This document shows positions 16,236 to 24,560 of a stretch of DNA of 64,000 nucleotides, piece by piece. The notes under the pieces were generated by a model. It did not search any database. It was given only the letters and a program-made list of their open reading frames with translations, and had not been told where the DNA came from. How positions within the stretch are numbered: the first letter of the stretch is position 1; the number at the start of each line of letters is the position of its first letter. This stretch comes from Polaribacter sp. NJDZ03 (GTDB taxonomy: Bacteria; Bacteroidota; Bacteroidia; Flavobacteriales; Flavobacteriaceae). The stretch is taken from NCBI RefSeq assembly GCF_019263805.1, contig NZ_CP079195.1, forward strand, positions 1,181,501 through 1,245,500, read 5' to 3'. Made by a program: the position numbers and the translations under genes.

Positions 16236-17252
16236 ATGAAAGGAATATTACTTAACAATTTAGGATCACCAGACTCTACAGAAACACAAGACGTTAAAAA
16301 TTATTTAGGAGAATTTTTAATGGATGAACGCGTAATTGACATTCCGTATTGGAAACGTTGGTTGCTAATTAACGGAATTATACTACAAACTAGACCCAAA
16401 AAAGCAGGTGCTGCTTATAAGAAAATCTGGTGGAAAGAAGGTTCTCCGTTAGTTGTAATTTCTCAAAGATTTACAGATAAAGTAATTAAAAAAGTAGACC
16501 TACCAGTTGCTTTGGCAATGCGTTATGGTTCTATGACCATGGAAAAAGGAATTAAAGAACTGGTAGATAAAGGGGTTACAGAAATCTTTTTAGCTCCCTT
16601 ATACCCTCATTACGCCATGTCTTCTTATGAAACTGTTGTTGTAAAGGCAGAAGAAATTTTGGCAGAAAAATATCCAAATGTAAAACTAGACCTTTTACCT
16701 GCTTTTTATAACGAACCAGATTATATAAAAGCAATGAGTAACAACATTGCTAATCATTTAGAAGGTTTTGATTACGATCATATTTTGTTTTCGTATCACG
16801 GTATTCCAGAGCGTCATATCATGAAATCTGATGTTACCAAAAACCACTGTAAAATAGACGGTTCTTGTTGCGAGCGTAATTCGGTTGCACACCACACATG
16901 TTACAGACATCAGTGTTTTGAAACGACCAAAGAAATTGCGAAAACATTAAATTTAAAAGAAGGTACGTACAGCAATTCTTTTCAATCTCGTTTATTAAAA
17001 GATCCTTGGTTAAAGCCATATACAGATTTCGAAATTGAGAAATTTCCTGCAGAAGGTAAAAAGAAACTAGCCGTAATTACACCTGCTTTTGTTGCAGATT
17101 GTTTAGAAACTTTAGAAGAAATTGCCATGGAAGGAAAAGACGAATTCATGAAATTTGGTGGTACAGATTATAAACACATCCCTTGTATGAACGACAATGA
17201 CGATTGGGTAGATGTGATGGTAAAATGGATTAACGACTGGAGAAAGAAGTAG
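16236..17252 (+). CDS. hemH: Ferrochelatase HemH
   Basis: HemH inserts ferrous iron into protoporphyrin IX, the last step of heme synthesis. The 338-residue product starts MKGILLNNLGSPDST, has the catalytic His in LFSYHGIPERH near residue 184, and ends with the conserved PAFVADCLETLEEIAMEG block. A Cys-rich segment (DGSCCERNSVAHHTCYRHQC) matches the region where many bacterial ferrochelatases have conserved Cys and some bind a 2Fe-2S cluster; a cluster here is only a possibility. It is in the plus-strand arm of the heme locus, followed by another GCAGTAA array. Confidence 0.96.
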   Translation: MKGILLNNLGSPDSTETQDVKNYLGEFLMDERVIDIPYWKRWLLINGIILQTRPKKAGAAYKKIWWKEGSPLVVISQRFTDKVIKKVDLPVALAMRYGSMTMEKGIKELVDKGVTEIFLAPLYPHYAMSSYETVVVKAEEILAEKYPNVKLDLLPAFYNEPDYIKAMSNNIANHLEGFDYDHILFSYHGIPERHIMKSDVTKNHCKIDGSCCERNSVAHHTCYRHQCFETTKEIAKTLNLKEGTYSNSFQSRLLKDPWLKPYTDFEIEKFPAEGKKKLAVITPAFVADCLETLEEIAMEGKDEFMKFGGTDYKHIPCMNDNDDWVDVMVKWINDWRKK

Positions 17253-17265
17253 GCAGTATTCAGTC

Positions 17266-17300
17266 GCAGTAAGCAGTAAGCAGTAAGCAGTAAGCAGTAA
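17266..17300. repeat. Heptamer array (GCAGTAA)x5 after hemH
   Basis: Five exact copies followed by GCAAAAATAAA, the same tail as the array at 16067, so the two share an origin. It begins 14 nt after the hemH stop. Confidence 0.95.
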
Positions 17301-17367
17301 GCAAAAATAAAAACTTTGCGCCTTGGCGACTTTGCGAGAAGTTTTTTTGAAACTAAATTTATAAAAA

Positions 17368-17961
17368 ATGGATTTCCTTTACGTAAAAGCATTACATATT
17401 ATCTTCGTAGTAACTTGGTTTGCTGGTTTATTCTATATAATTCGTTTATTTATTTACCACGTAGAAGCAGAAAAAAAACCAGAACCCGCTAAAGAAATTT
17501 TACAAACGCAATATAAATTAATGAGTAAAAGGCTATGGTATATGATTACTTGGCCTTCTGCTATTTTGGCAAGTTTTTTTGCTTTTTGGATGTTGTATAA
17601 AAATCCTATTTATTTAGAAATGCCTTGGATGCATGTAAAATTAACTTTTGTTTTAGCCTTATATTTCTATCATTATTCCTGTCAGAAAATATACAAACAA
17701 CTACAAAACGATATCATAAAATATTCTGCTTTAAAATTAAGAATATGGAATGAGGTGGCAACACTTATCCTTTTTGCAGTCGTGTTTTTAGTTACGCTAC
17801 AATCTGCCATTAATTGGATTTGGGGTGTTGCAGGAATTATTCTATTTGGAGTTTTATTAATGTTAGGTATTAGACTCTACAAAAAAATTAGAGAAAAGAA
17901 ATCTTGGGAAAAAGCCGAGAGAGAGGTTTTGGAAGACATCAAAGAAAATGAGCACAAGTAA
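17368..17961 (+). CDS. hemJ: HemJ-like protoporphyrinogen IX oxidase (CopD/UPF0093 family)
   Basis: The 197-residue membrane protein begins MDFLYVKALHIIFVVTWFAGLFYI, with the conserved His10 of HemJ, and has four to five transmembrane helices plus the WMHVKLTFVLALYFYHY segment. HemJ oxidises protoporphyrinogen IX to protoporphyrin IX by an unclear, respiratory-chain-linked mechanism. The locus encodes no HemG or HemY, and this gene directly follows hemH, so it most likely fills that step. The general CopD family name would be the conservative alternative. A lysine-rich tail lies in the cytoplasm. Confidence 0.82.
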   Translation: MDFLYVKALHIIFVVTWFAGLFYIIRLFIYHVEAEKKPEPAKEILQTQYKLMSKRLWYMITWPSAILASFFAFWMLYKNPIYLEMPWMHVKLTFVLALYFYHYSCQKIYKQLQNDIIKYSALKLRIWNEVATLILFAVVFLVTLQSAINWIWGVAGIILFGVLLMLGIRLYKKIREKKSWEKAEREVLEDIKENEHK

Positions 17962-18007
17962 AAACACTCTTACAAAGAATATAAAATGAAATTTGTAACT
18001 TTACAAT

Positions 18008-18241
18008 ATGGATATAAATCTTCAAAATAAAAAAATTGAATTGATACAATGGTTATCAACTCTAAACGATGTTTCTTTAATTGACAAACTAATAAAAATT
18101 AGAGAAAAAGAGAAAACAGACTGGTGGAATGAAATTTCAGTAGCAGAAAGAGAATCTATTAAAAAAGGTTTACTTGATGCGGAAAATGGAAAACTAACTT
18201 CTCATTCTAATGCAAAAAAGATTTATGAAAAGTGGCTTTAA
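18008..18241 (+). CDS. Antitoxin-like protein of a ParE/RelE module
   Basis: This 77-residue product resembles small addiction-module antitoxins: an N-terminal helical part and ERESIKKGLLDAENGKLTSH, a segment common in the partners of ParE/RelE toxins. It overlaps the toxin frame by 17 nt (or 32 nt if the toxin starts at 18210), typical of translational coupling. The expected role is to bind and neutralise the toxin and repress the pair. Confidence 0.75.
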   Translation: MDINLQNKKIELIQWLSTLNDVSLIDKLIKIREKEKTDWWNEISVAERESIKKGLLDAENGKLTSHSNAKKIYEKWL

Positions 18242-18527
18242 AATCTTTTGGACTGACCACGCACTTTCTGAATTAGAACAAACTATAGAATATTTAGAAA
18301 ACAAATGGACAGAAAAAGAATTGAGAATATTTTCAGCCAAACTAGATCATACAATAGAATTAATTTCAAAATCACCTAAAATATTCCCTACTTCGTTAGG
18401 TAAAAAAGGAATTCGAAGAGCAGTTGTGGAAAAACATAACACTTTGTACTACCTAATAAATAATGAAAATATTGAGATTATATCATTATTTTCAAATCAT
18501 AAAAATCCGAATAAAATAAAATTATAA
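18225..18527 (+). CDS. ParE/RelE family toxin
   Basis: The product of about 100 residues has the RelE/ParE fold signature: FWTDHALSELEQTIEYLENKW at the N-terminus and a C-terminal KHNTLYYLINNENIEIISLF strand pair. RelE members cut mRNA on the ribosome and ParE members poison gyrase; the sequence does not tell which, but the TDHALSEL helix resembles the ParE side. ATG 18225 (MKSGFKIFW) is preferred over ATG 18210, which would add five residues. It lies between hemJ and recR. Confidence 0.8.
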   Translation: MKSGFKIFWTDHALSELEQTIEYLENKWTEKELRIFSAKLDHTIELISKSPKIFPTSLGKKGIRRAVVEKHNTLYYLINNENIEIISLFSNHKNPNKIKL

Positions 18528-18687
18528 TACCATTATTAAAAATTGCTGCTTGTAGTTTACTTATAAAGATAAACACCTTTTTTACTTATGTTTTATGTAG
18601 TAAATTATTATTTAAAACAACGTAACTTTCAGAATACAAACATGATCTTTTTCGGTAAACAATCTCAGTTATACACTGTAAACTAAA

Positions 18688-19305
18688 TTACCCTCTTATA
18701 CTCTGTTCAAACGGAATTCTATTTACTATAGATCTTCCTAAAGTAACTTCATCTGCATATTCTAATTCATCACCAACAGAAATTCCACGTGCAATTGTAC
18801 TCGTAGTAATTTCAAATTTTTCTATTTGTTTAAAAATATAGAAATTGGTTGTGTCACCTTCCATAGTAGAACTTAAAGCAAAAATCAATTCTTTTACTTC
18901 TCCACTTTCTACTTTTTTTACTAAGCTTTCAATTTTTAAATTTTGAGGACCAATTCCTTCAATAGGAGAAATTTTACCACCCAAAACATGGTACAATCCA
19001 TTAAATTGTGAGGTACTTTCTATCGCCATCACATCTCTAATATCTTCCACCACACAGACTATCTCTGGATTTCTTTTTACATTATTACAGATATCACACA
19101 AAGCTGTATCAGAAATATTGTGACACTTTTCACAATTCTTTACATCATTTCTTAAATGCAATAAAGCCTCCGATAAAAACTTGGTATTATCCGAAGGTTG
19201 TTTTAATAAATGTAATACCAAACGCAATGCAGTTCTTTTACCAATTCCTGGTAAACGAGAAACTTCATTTACGGCATTTTCTAAAAGTTTTGATGAAAAA
19301 TCCAT
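18688..19305 (-). CDS. recR: Recombination protein RecR
   Basis: RecR works with RecF/RecO to load RecA at gaps. The 205-residue protein has the helix-hairpin-helix [12 protein letters not shown], the zinc finger [16 protein letters not shown], the Toprim motif [13 protein letters not shown] and the C-terminal Walker B-like [12 protein letters not shown] region. ATG 19305 is chosen over an in-frame TTG at 19314, which lies inside a TAnnTTTG box. It is divergent from the symporter gene across a region of TCGTAAT/ATTACGA heptamers. Confidence 0.96.
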   Translation of the reverse strand: MDFSSKLLENAVNEVSRLPGIGKRTALRLVLHLLKQPSDNTKFLSEALLHLRNDVKNCEKCHNISDTALCDICNNVKRNPEIVCVVEDIRDVMAIESTSQFNGLYHVLGGKISPIEGIGPQNLKIESLVKKVESGEVKELIFALSSTMEGDTTNFYIFKQIEKFEITTSTIARGISVGDELEYADEVTLGRSIVNRIPFEQSIRG

Positions 19306-19311
19306 AGCCGT

Positions 19312-19319
19312 CAAAATTA
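19312..19319 (-). promoter_or_regulatory. -7 promoter box of recR, possibly leaderless
   Basis: Minus-strand TAATTTTG matches TAnnTTTG and ends 7 nt before the ATG at 19305. If used, transcription would start at or within a few nt of the start codon. Confidence 0.4.
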
Positions 19320-19410
19320 CGAATTATCAATTATCATTTACGAATTAATCCTTTAAAATTTTTAAAAAGTATATCTTCGTAATTGTTAAATCGTAATTCG
19401 TAATTTATCT
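19316..19410. repeat. Inverted heptamer-like arrays between recR and the symporter gene
   Basis: Left part (19314-19347) reads ATTACGA, ATTATCA, ATTATCA, TTTACGA; right part (about 19377-19408) reads TCGTAAT, TGTTAAA, TCGTAAT, TCGTAAT. The two halves are inverse complements and share the 7-nt period seen elsewhere in the window. Confidence 0.6.
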
Positions 19411-19411
19411 A

Positions 19412-20842
19412 ATGCAACCACTTTACATACTCCTTTTAATAGTCGCTTATTTTACGGTATTAATCGGTATTTCTTACCTCACCGGAAAATCTGCAGACAA
19501 TAAAACATTTTTTAAAGCAGACAACTCCTCTCCTTGGTATTTAGTTGCCTTTGGAATGATTGGCGCTTCACTTTCTGGTGTTACCTTTATCTCGGTTCCT
19601 GGTTGGGTAGAAACAGATTCTATGAGCTATTTTCAAATGGTTTTAGGCTATGTTGTTGGATATGCAATTATTGGTTTGGTTTTACTTCCGTTGTATTACA
19701 AACTAAATTTAACCTCAATTTACACCTATTTGCAAGATCGTTTTGGTAATTATTCTTACAAAACTGGGGCTAGTTTCTTTTTACTCTCTAGAATCGTTGG
19801 TGCCGCATTCAGACTTTTTTTAGTCGCAAATGTGTTGCAAGCAATTTTATTTGATGCTTACGGCGTTCCGTTTTGGGTTACTGTTTCCATCACTATTTTA
19901 TTAATTTGGTTATATACTTTTAAAGGAGGAATAAAAACCATTGTTTGGACAGATACTTTACAAACCTTATTTATGCTAGTTGCAGTTGGTGTTTGTATTT
20001 ACACCATTTCTAGCGAAATGAAAATTGACAATCTCTTTACGTATGTTGCCGATAGCGAAATGTCTAAAACCTTCTTTTTTGATGACATAAAAGCTGGAAA
20101 TTATTTCTGGAAACAGTTTTTATCAGGAGCATTTATTGCTGTTGTAATGACTGGTTTAGACCAAGATATGATGCAAAAAAACTTAACCTGTAGAAATTTA
20201 AAAGATGCGCAGAAAAACATGTTTTGGTTTACGATTGTATTGGTAATTGTCAACTTTTTCTTTTTAACTTTAGGTGTTTTATTAACAGATTATGCCCAAC
20301 AATCAGGAATTGAAGCACATAAAGACGAGCTTTTTCCAATCATAGCAACACAAGGAAACTTAGGTTTGGCTACTGCCCTATTCTTTTTACTGGGTTTAAT
20401 TGCTGCAGCTTATTCTAGTGCAGATTCGGCCTTAACTTCTTTAACCACTTCTTTTAGTATTGATATTTTAGAAATTGATAAAAAGAAAGATAAAAACGAG
20501 CAAGAAAAAATTAGAAAGAAGATTCATATTATATTCTCTTTTGTGTTGATTGCAACCATTCTAATCTTTAAATATTTTATTGCTGACGCGAGTGTTATTG
20601 CTAAAATATTTACGTTTGCAGGCTATACGTACGGACCTTTATTAGGTTTATATGCATTTGGAATGTTTACTAAAATAAAGGTAAAAGACAAATTGATACC
20701 TGCCATTTGTATCATTGCTCCGATTCTTACGTATATAATTAGTTATTATTCTAAAGAAAAACTTGGTTTCGACTTTGGCTTTTTTGTATTGGTTTTAAAC
20801 GGCTTTTTAACCTTTATTGGATTGTATTTAGCGAAGAAGTAA
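19412..20842 (+). CDS. Sodium:solute symporter (SSS family)
   Basis: The 476-residue protein has about 13 hydrophobic helices, the SSS-family order YFTVLIGISYLTGKSADNKTFF, WYLVAFGMIGASLSGVTFI (a sodium-site region) and AAYSSADSALTSLTTSFSIDI, which carries the second sodium-site Ser/Asp residues. It would couple sodium influx to uptake of an organic solute; the substrate cannot be inferred, since no catabolic genes adjoin. The gene stands alone, divergent from recR. Confidence 0.9.
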   Translation: MQPLYILLLIVAYFTVLIGISYLTGKSADNKTFFKADNSSPWYLVAFGMIGASLSGVTFISVPGWVETDSMSYFQMVLGYVVGYAIIGLVLLPLYYKLNLTSIYTYLQDRFGNYSYKTGASFFLLSRIVGAAFRLFLVANVLQAILFDAYGVPFWVTVSITILLIWLYTFKGGIKTIVWTDTLQTLFMLVAVGVCIYTISSEMKIDNLFTYVADSEMSKTFFFDDIKAGNYFWKQFLSGAFIAVVMTGLDQDMMQKNLTCRNLKDAQKNMFWFTIVLVIVNFFFLTLGVLLTDYAQQSGIEAHKDELFPIIATQGNLGLATALFFLLGLIAAAYSSADSALTSLTTSFSIDILEIDKKKDKNEQEKIRKKIHIIFSFVLIATILIFKYFIADASVIAKIFTFAGYTYGPLLGLYAFGMFTKIKVKDKLIPAICIIAPILTYIISYYSKEKLGFDFGFFVLVLNGFLTFIGLYLAKK

Positions 20843-20966
20843 TTTGGGTTGTTTCTAAGCTTATTTTTAGATAAATTCGTTAACTTGTGATGTTAAAGAT
20901 TAAAATATTTGATATCAATAGAGTTAGCGTGCATTACGAAGAAAATAGTGAAAAATTGTAAAGAAC

Positions 20967-22949
20967 TTGAATAAACCGAATAGGCATAATAATCATATTT
21001 TAGAAACTGAATCAAACAAGTTTTTTAATTTTAAAGTTCCAAACGAATGGTACGTTGATAAACCTGAACATGACTATGGTGTTGACTATGTCGTTAATAT
21101 AGTTACTAATAATCACGTGACTGGACTTAGCTTTTCTGTTCAAATGAAAAGTAAAATAAAAGAAAAAAATAGCAACTTTGCCGTGATTTCATTAAAACGT
21201 TCAACATTAGGACTGTTTAATACAAAATTAGAGCCTGTATTTCTTGTCGCATACGTACAAGAGGAAAAAGAAGCATATTGGTCTTGGTATAATGAATTAG
21301 AATTTGACTTAACATCTTCTCAAAAAACATATACAGTAAATATTCCGAAAACAAATAAACTTAGTCAAATTGATTGGAATCCAATTTCAAAATATGTCCA
21401 GGAGATTTTCGGTGTCAAAATGCTTGTAGAGGGTATAAAAAATCTTGAATATGATGAAATTTCTAATTCACAGATTCTTGCTTGGAAATATTATTTTTCA
21501 CAGGATTATGAAAAATCTATTTTCTATTTCAAAAACTTATTGAAAGAAAAACCAAACGACATTGCAGTTTTGGAAGGCTTGGCACAAAGTCAGTACAAAA
21601 CTTTTCATTACAAAGAAGCTATTAATAATATTAATAAGACTATCAATCTATCAGGTACACCTAACCAACATTTGACAAAAGCTTGTATTCTGGCAGAGGA
21701 TGGTATGCAAAATGGAATAAAGGGAAAAATTATTGAAGCAAAAAACTTATTTAAAGAGTTTTTAAATAAAGATAATACACAGTTTATTTTTCATTATAAT
21801 TATGCCAATACTTTAAGTCGATTAAGATATACTAAAGAAGCAATTTACCATTTTGAATTATGTTTAAAACTAAATCCAAACTTTGAGCAAGCATGGAAAA
21901 ACCTTGGACAAGTTTACTTTGACACTAAAGAACATGAAAAAGAGTTAAGTTGTTATAACAAGGCTTTAATAATAAATCCTCTATTACCTCAAGCTCTTTT
22001 TAGTAAAGGAGTTACACTTTCAAGAATTTATAATAAAGATGAAGAAGGTTTATCTCTTATGCTTAAAGCTGTAGGGAATGACGAAAATATGCTTCTTGAA
22101 TATCAATATACTTACTTTGGGATTGCATATGCTTATCAAAAGCTTGAAAATATAAAAGAAGCTTTAAACTGGGTTAATAAAGGATTAGACCACTATTCAG
22201 AAGATAAGGTTTATTTAGATTTCAAATCAAATTTATTAATTAATAATTGGAAAGAAAATGAATGGTTAATAGATGAAGCGTTACGTTTTTTTGAATTTCG
22301 TCTTGAATTAGAAAATGATTATAAAAGTTTATATTCAATACTTTTAATTAAGCAATTGAAAGATAAAGAGCCAATTTTCAATTTAATAAAAAAACATACA
22401 TCAATTTTTAGAGAAACTAGCTTTGAATCAATAAAAGCGTGTGATTTAGATATTAGTGACGGTATTATTTTTTTACTGCATTACGATAAATATCTTGATT
22501 TTAGAAATAGCCATTCAATTTATAGATATTCAATGCATTTGATTTCTGAATTATATCTTGTTTCAACTGAGTTCTGGGAAATTCTTGATTTTATTTTCGC
22601 AAAAAGCTTTAGTAATGCAATTACTCAATACTTTAAAGATACAGATTTTAACGTCATTACAGAGACTATATTAGAAGACTTAATAATATCTACAAGATCG
22701 ATTAAAGTAATGTTTCCTAATACCGATTTTCTACAGGAGGATGCTATAAAAATCATGGCTCAGATTTACTCAGAATTTCCGACAATTATAATCCGTGAAT
22801 TTGGAGCTCAGACTGGAACGATAAACAGTGTATTAGGAATAGATAAAACAGTTACAAAACCAGAATTTTCAGAAGAATGGTTTGAAAAACTCAATGAAGA
22901 TAGTTTTATTGAAATGAACAAAAAACTAAAGCTATTAAAAGATAATTGA
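20967..22949 (+). CDS. DUF4365 and TPR-repeat protein
   Basis: The 660-residue product opens with a DUF4365-like domain (residues about 10-145): EHDYGVDYVVNIV followed by LSFSVQMKS. The spacing of Asp40 and Gln59-x-Lys61 fits a PD-(D/E)xK-type nuclease core with Gln in place of Glu, as in several restriction-type families. Residues about 160-430 form TPR repeats (for example FEQAWKNLGQVYFDTKEHEK). The last 230 residues are helical and unrecognised. Start is TTG 20967; no ATG is close. The architecture, nuclease-like head plus TPR sensor, and the isolated accessory position suggest a possible defence role, but this is inference. Confidence 0.75.
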   Translation: MNKPNRHNNHILETESNKFFNFKVPNEWYVDKPEHDYGVDYVVNIVTNNHVTGLSFSVQMKSKIKEKNSNFAVISLKRSTLGLFNTKLEPVFLVAYVQEEKEAYWSWYNELEFDLTSSQKTYTVNIPKTNKLSQIDWNPISKYVQEIFGVKMLVEGIKNLEYDEISNSQILAWKYYFSQDYEKSIFYFKNLLKEKPNDIAVLEGLAQSQYKTFHYKEAINNINKTINLSGTPNQHLTKACILAEDGMQNGIKGKIIEAKNLFKEFLNKDNTQFIFHYNYANTLSRLRYTKEAIYHFELCLKLNPNFEQAWKNLGQVYFDTKEHEKELSCYNKALIINPLLPQALFSKGVTLSRIYNKDEEGLSLMLKAVGNDENMLLEYQYTYFGIAYAYQKLENIKEALNWVNKGLDHYSEDKVYLDFKSNLLINNWKENEWLIDEALRFFEFRLELENDYKSLYSILLIKQLKDKEPIFNLIKKHTSIFRETSFESIKACDLDISDGIIFLLHYDKYLDFRNSHSIYRYSMHLISELYLVSTEFWEILDFIFAKSFSNAITQYFKDTDFNVITETILEDLIISTRSIKVMFPNTDFLQEDAIKIMAQIYSEFPTIIIREFGAQTGTINSVLGIDKTVTKPEFSEEWFEKLNEDSFIEMNKKLKLLKDN

Positions 22950-23239
22950 TAAAAAAACTACAAAACACTAACAATGCATATAAAACATAGGCCATTTTTG
23001 TTAGCCCCAAAGTTCTGCGTCTATTTACAAAGTTCGCTAAATTTAAAATTTTACATTTAAACAAAAAATAAAAGCAAAATTTTTATATTTAGCTATGTAA
23101 TAAAACCGAAACATATAGCTTATTTATTGCTCTATATCTCACATCCTTACAGTTAGCGAATTCATTCTAAAAAGATTCCTGTAGTCATCAAAAATAAACA
23201 ACTTTTACTTGTATAAACAACACTAAAACAACAAACCCT
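22950..23239. other. Intergenic region without recognisable features
   Basis: About 290 nt of AT-rich sequence between the DUF4365-TPR gene and the aspartic protease gene. I see no hairpin terminator, no repeat in common with the rest of the window and no convincing frame. Confidence 0.5.
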
Positions 23240-24433
23240 ATGAACAACAAAATAATAACCTTTTTTTTAGTTCTCTTATTAAGTAGTTGCGTAACATACA
23301 AGTATAAAAAACAAGGGTTTGTAACAAAGAAAGAATACTTAAAAGAAATTCCTTTTACCTACCAAAACGGTTTTATATTTATACCAGTAACAATTCAAGA
23401 AAAAGAGTATAATTTCCTTCTTGATACAGGAGCTGAATTAAACCTAATTGATCCAACAATATCAAGTGAATTAAATGTAAAACAGCTAAAAAAAGGAACT
23501 GTTTCAAATGGTAGTGATTCAGTAAAAAAAGTAGAGCGAGTTCAAATAAATTCTATACAAATAGCAGGTATTGAATTCCAGGAGACTGTTAGTTTAATTT
23601 GGGACGTTTCTAAATTTGGAAAATATATTAGATGTAAAAAAATAGATGGTATCATTGGAAATAATTTGATGAGAAAAGCCAATTGGCAAATAGATTATCA
23701 AAAACAACTTATTAGAATTACAGATAACAATGAAAGATTTGATATATCTAGTAATTCTAAAAAAATAAAAATGAATGCTGAAGATGTTGGTAATGTATAT
23801 TTACACCTAAAAATAGGTCAAAAATCAAATTATTTCACTTTTGACACTGGGTATAATGGTTTTATTCAAACAGGAGACACAACTTTATTGAAAGACAGTC
23901 CATCGATTACAAAAGTTGGATTAAAAGGTGTAAATTTTACAGGAGCAAAGCAAGGAGAGACACACATAAAAAAAATAGATAGTTTTCATATAAATGAACT
24001 TCCATTTAAAAAACCTTCTTACCTTTTAATTAAACCAGGAAACTCTTCCCTTTTAGGTAATGATTTTTATGAAAACTACATAATTACAATAGACTGGAAA
24101 AATGATTATTTAGTTTTAGATAAGACAGAAAAAACAGATACTATTTTGCCAAATATTTATGAAGTTGGTTTTTTTACAGATTATGAAAATAGTAGAGTTA
24201 CAGTAGCTAACATATATGATAAAAGCAAACTAGTTGGAAAAATAAAACCGAATTCAAAAGTATTAAAAATCAACAATATAGATTTAATTGAATTAAAAAA
24301 AACAGGTGAATTCTGTGACTTTTGGAAAAAAGAATGGAAAAGCCTTATTACCAACGACATTTTAAAAATTGTTGTAGAATCTGATGGGATAAAACAAACA
24401 GTAGAGATAAACAAAATTAAAACACCTTGGTAA
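23240..24433 (+). CDS. Bilobed retropepsin-like aspartic protease lipoprotein with PDZ-like domain
   Basis: The 397-residue protein has a lipoprotein signal (VLLLSSC, Cys17). Two aspartic protease lobes follow: FLLDTGAELNLID with Asp62-Thr-Gly, then FTFDTGYNGFIQ with Asp202-Thr-Gly. Each lobe closes with a GNxxxxxxxWxIDxxxxxL-type strand (GNNLMRKANWQIDY; GNDFYENYIITIDW). Residues about 300-397 resemble a PDZ domain (GKIKPNSKVLKINNIDL). It probably acts outside the inner membrane on peptides or proteins. Two DTG lobes in one chain recall pepsin, while most bacterial retropepsin-like proteins carry one. Start ATG 23240 is clear. Confidence 0.85.
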   Translation: MNNKIITFFLVLLLSSCVTYKYKKQGFVTKKEYLKEIPFTYQNGFIFIPVTIQEKEYNFLLDTGAELNLIDPTISSELNVKQLKKGTVSNGSDSVKKVERVQINSIQIAGIEFQETVSLIWDVSKFGKYIRCKKIDGIIGNNLMRKANWQIDYQKQLIRITDNNERFDISSNSKKIKMNAEDVGNVYLHLKIGQKSNYFTFDTGYNGFIQTGDTTLLKDSPSITKVGLKGVNFTGAKQGETHIKKIDSFHINELPFKKPSYLLIKPGNSSLLGNDFYENYIITIDWKNDYLVLDKTEKTDTILPNIYEVGFFTDYENSRVTVANIYDKSKLVGKIKPNSKVLKINNIDLIELKKTGEFCDFWKKEWKSLITNDILKIVVESDGIKQTVEINKIKTPW

Positions 24434-24560
24434 TATCCTGTAAATTAACTGCAGATTTTAGTTTATTTTAGAAAGTAACAGGCAACTGATTTACTTTTGC
24501 CTTTTCGTACTTAAAGCACGTAAAAAAAACCTCAAAAAACAATAATTCCTGTTTGTGTAA

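Noticed and set aside
16067..17300. GCAGTAA arrays as CRISPR repeats or phase-variation in a coding frame
   Set aside because: Units are 7 nt with no spacers, and the stop codon occurs in the third unit, so changes in copy number would not alter the TrmH protein.
20890..20961. A 23-codon frame upstream of the DUF4365-TPR gene
   Set aside because: Too short and without conservation evidence; could be chance.
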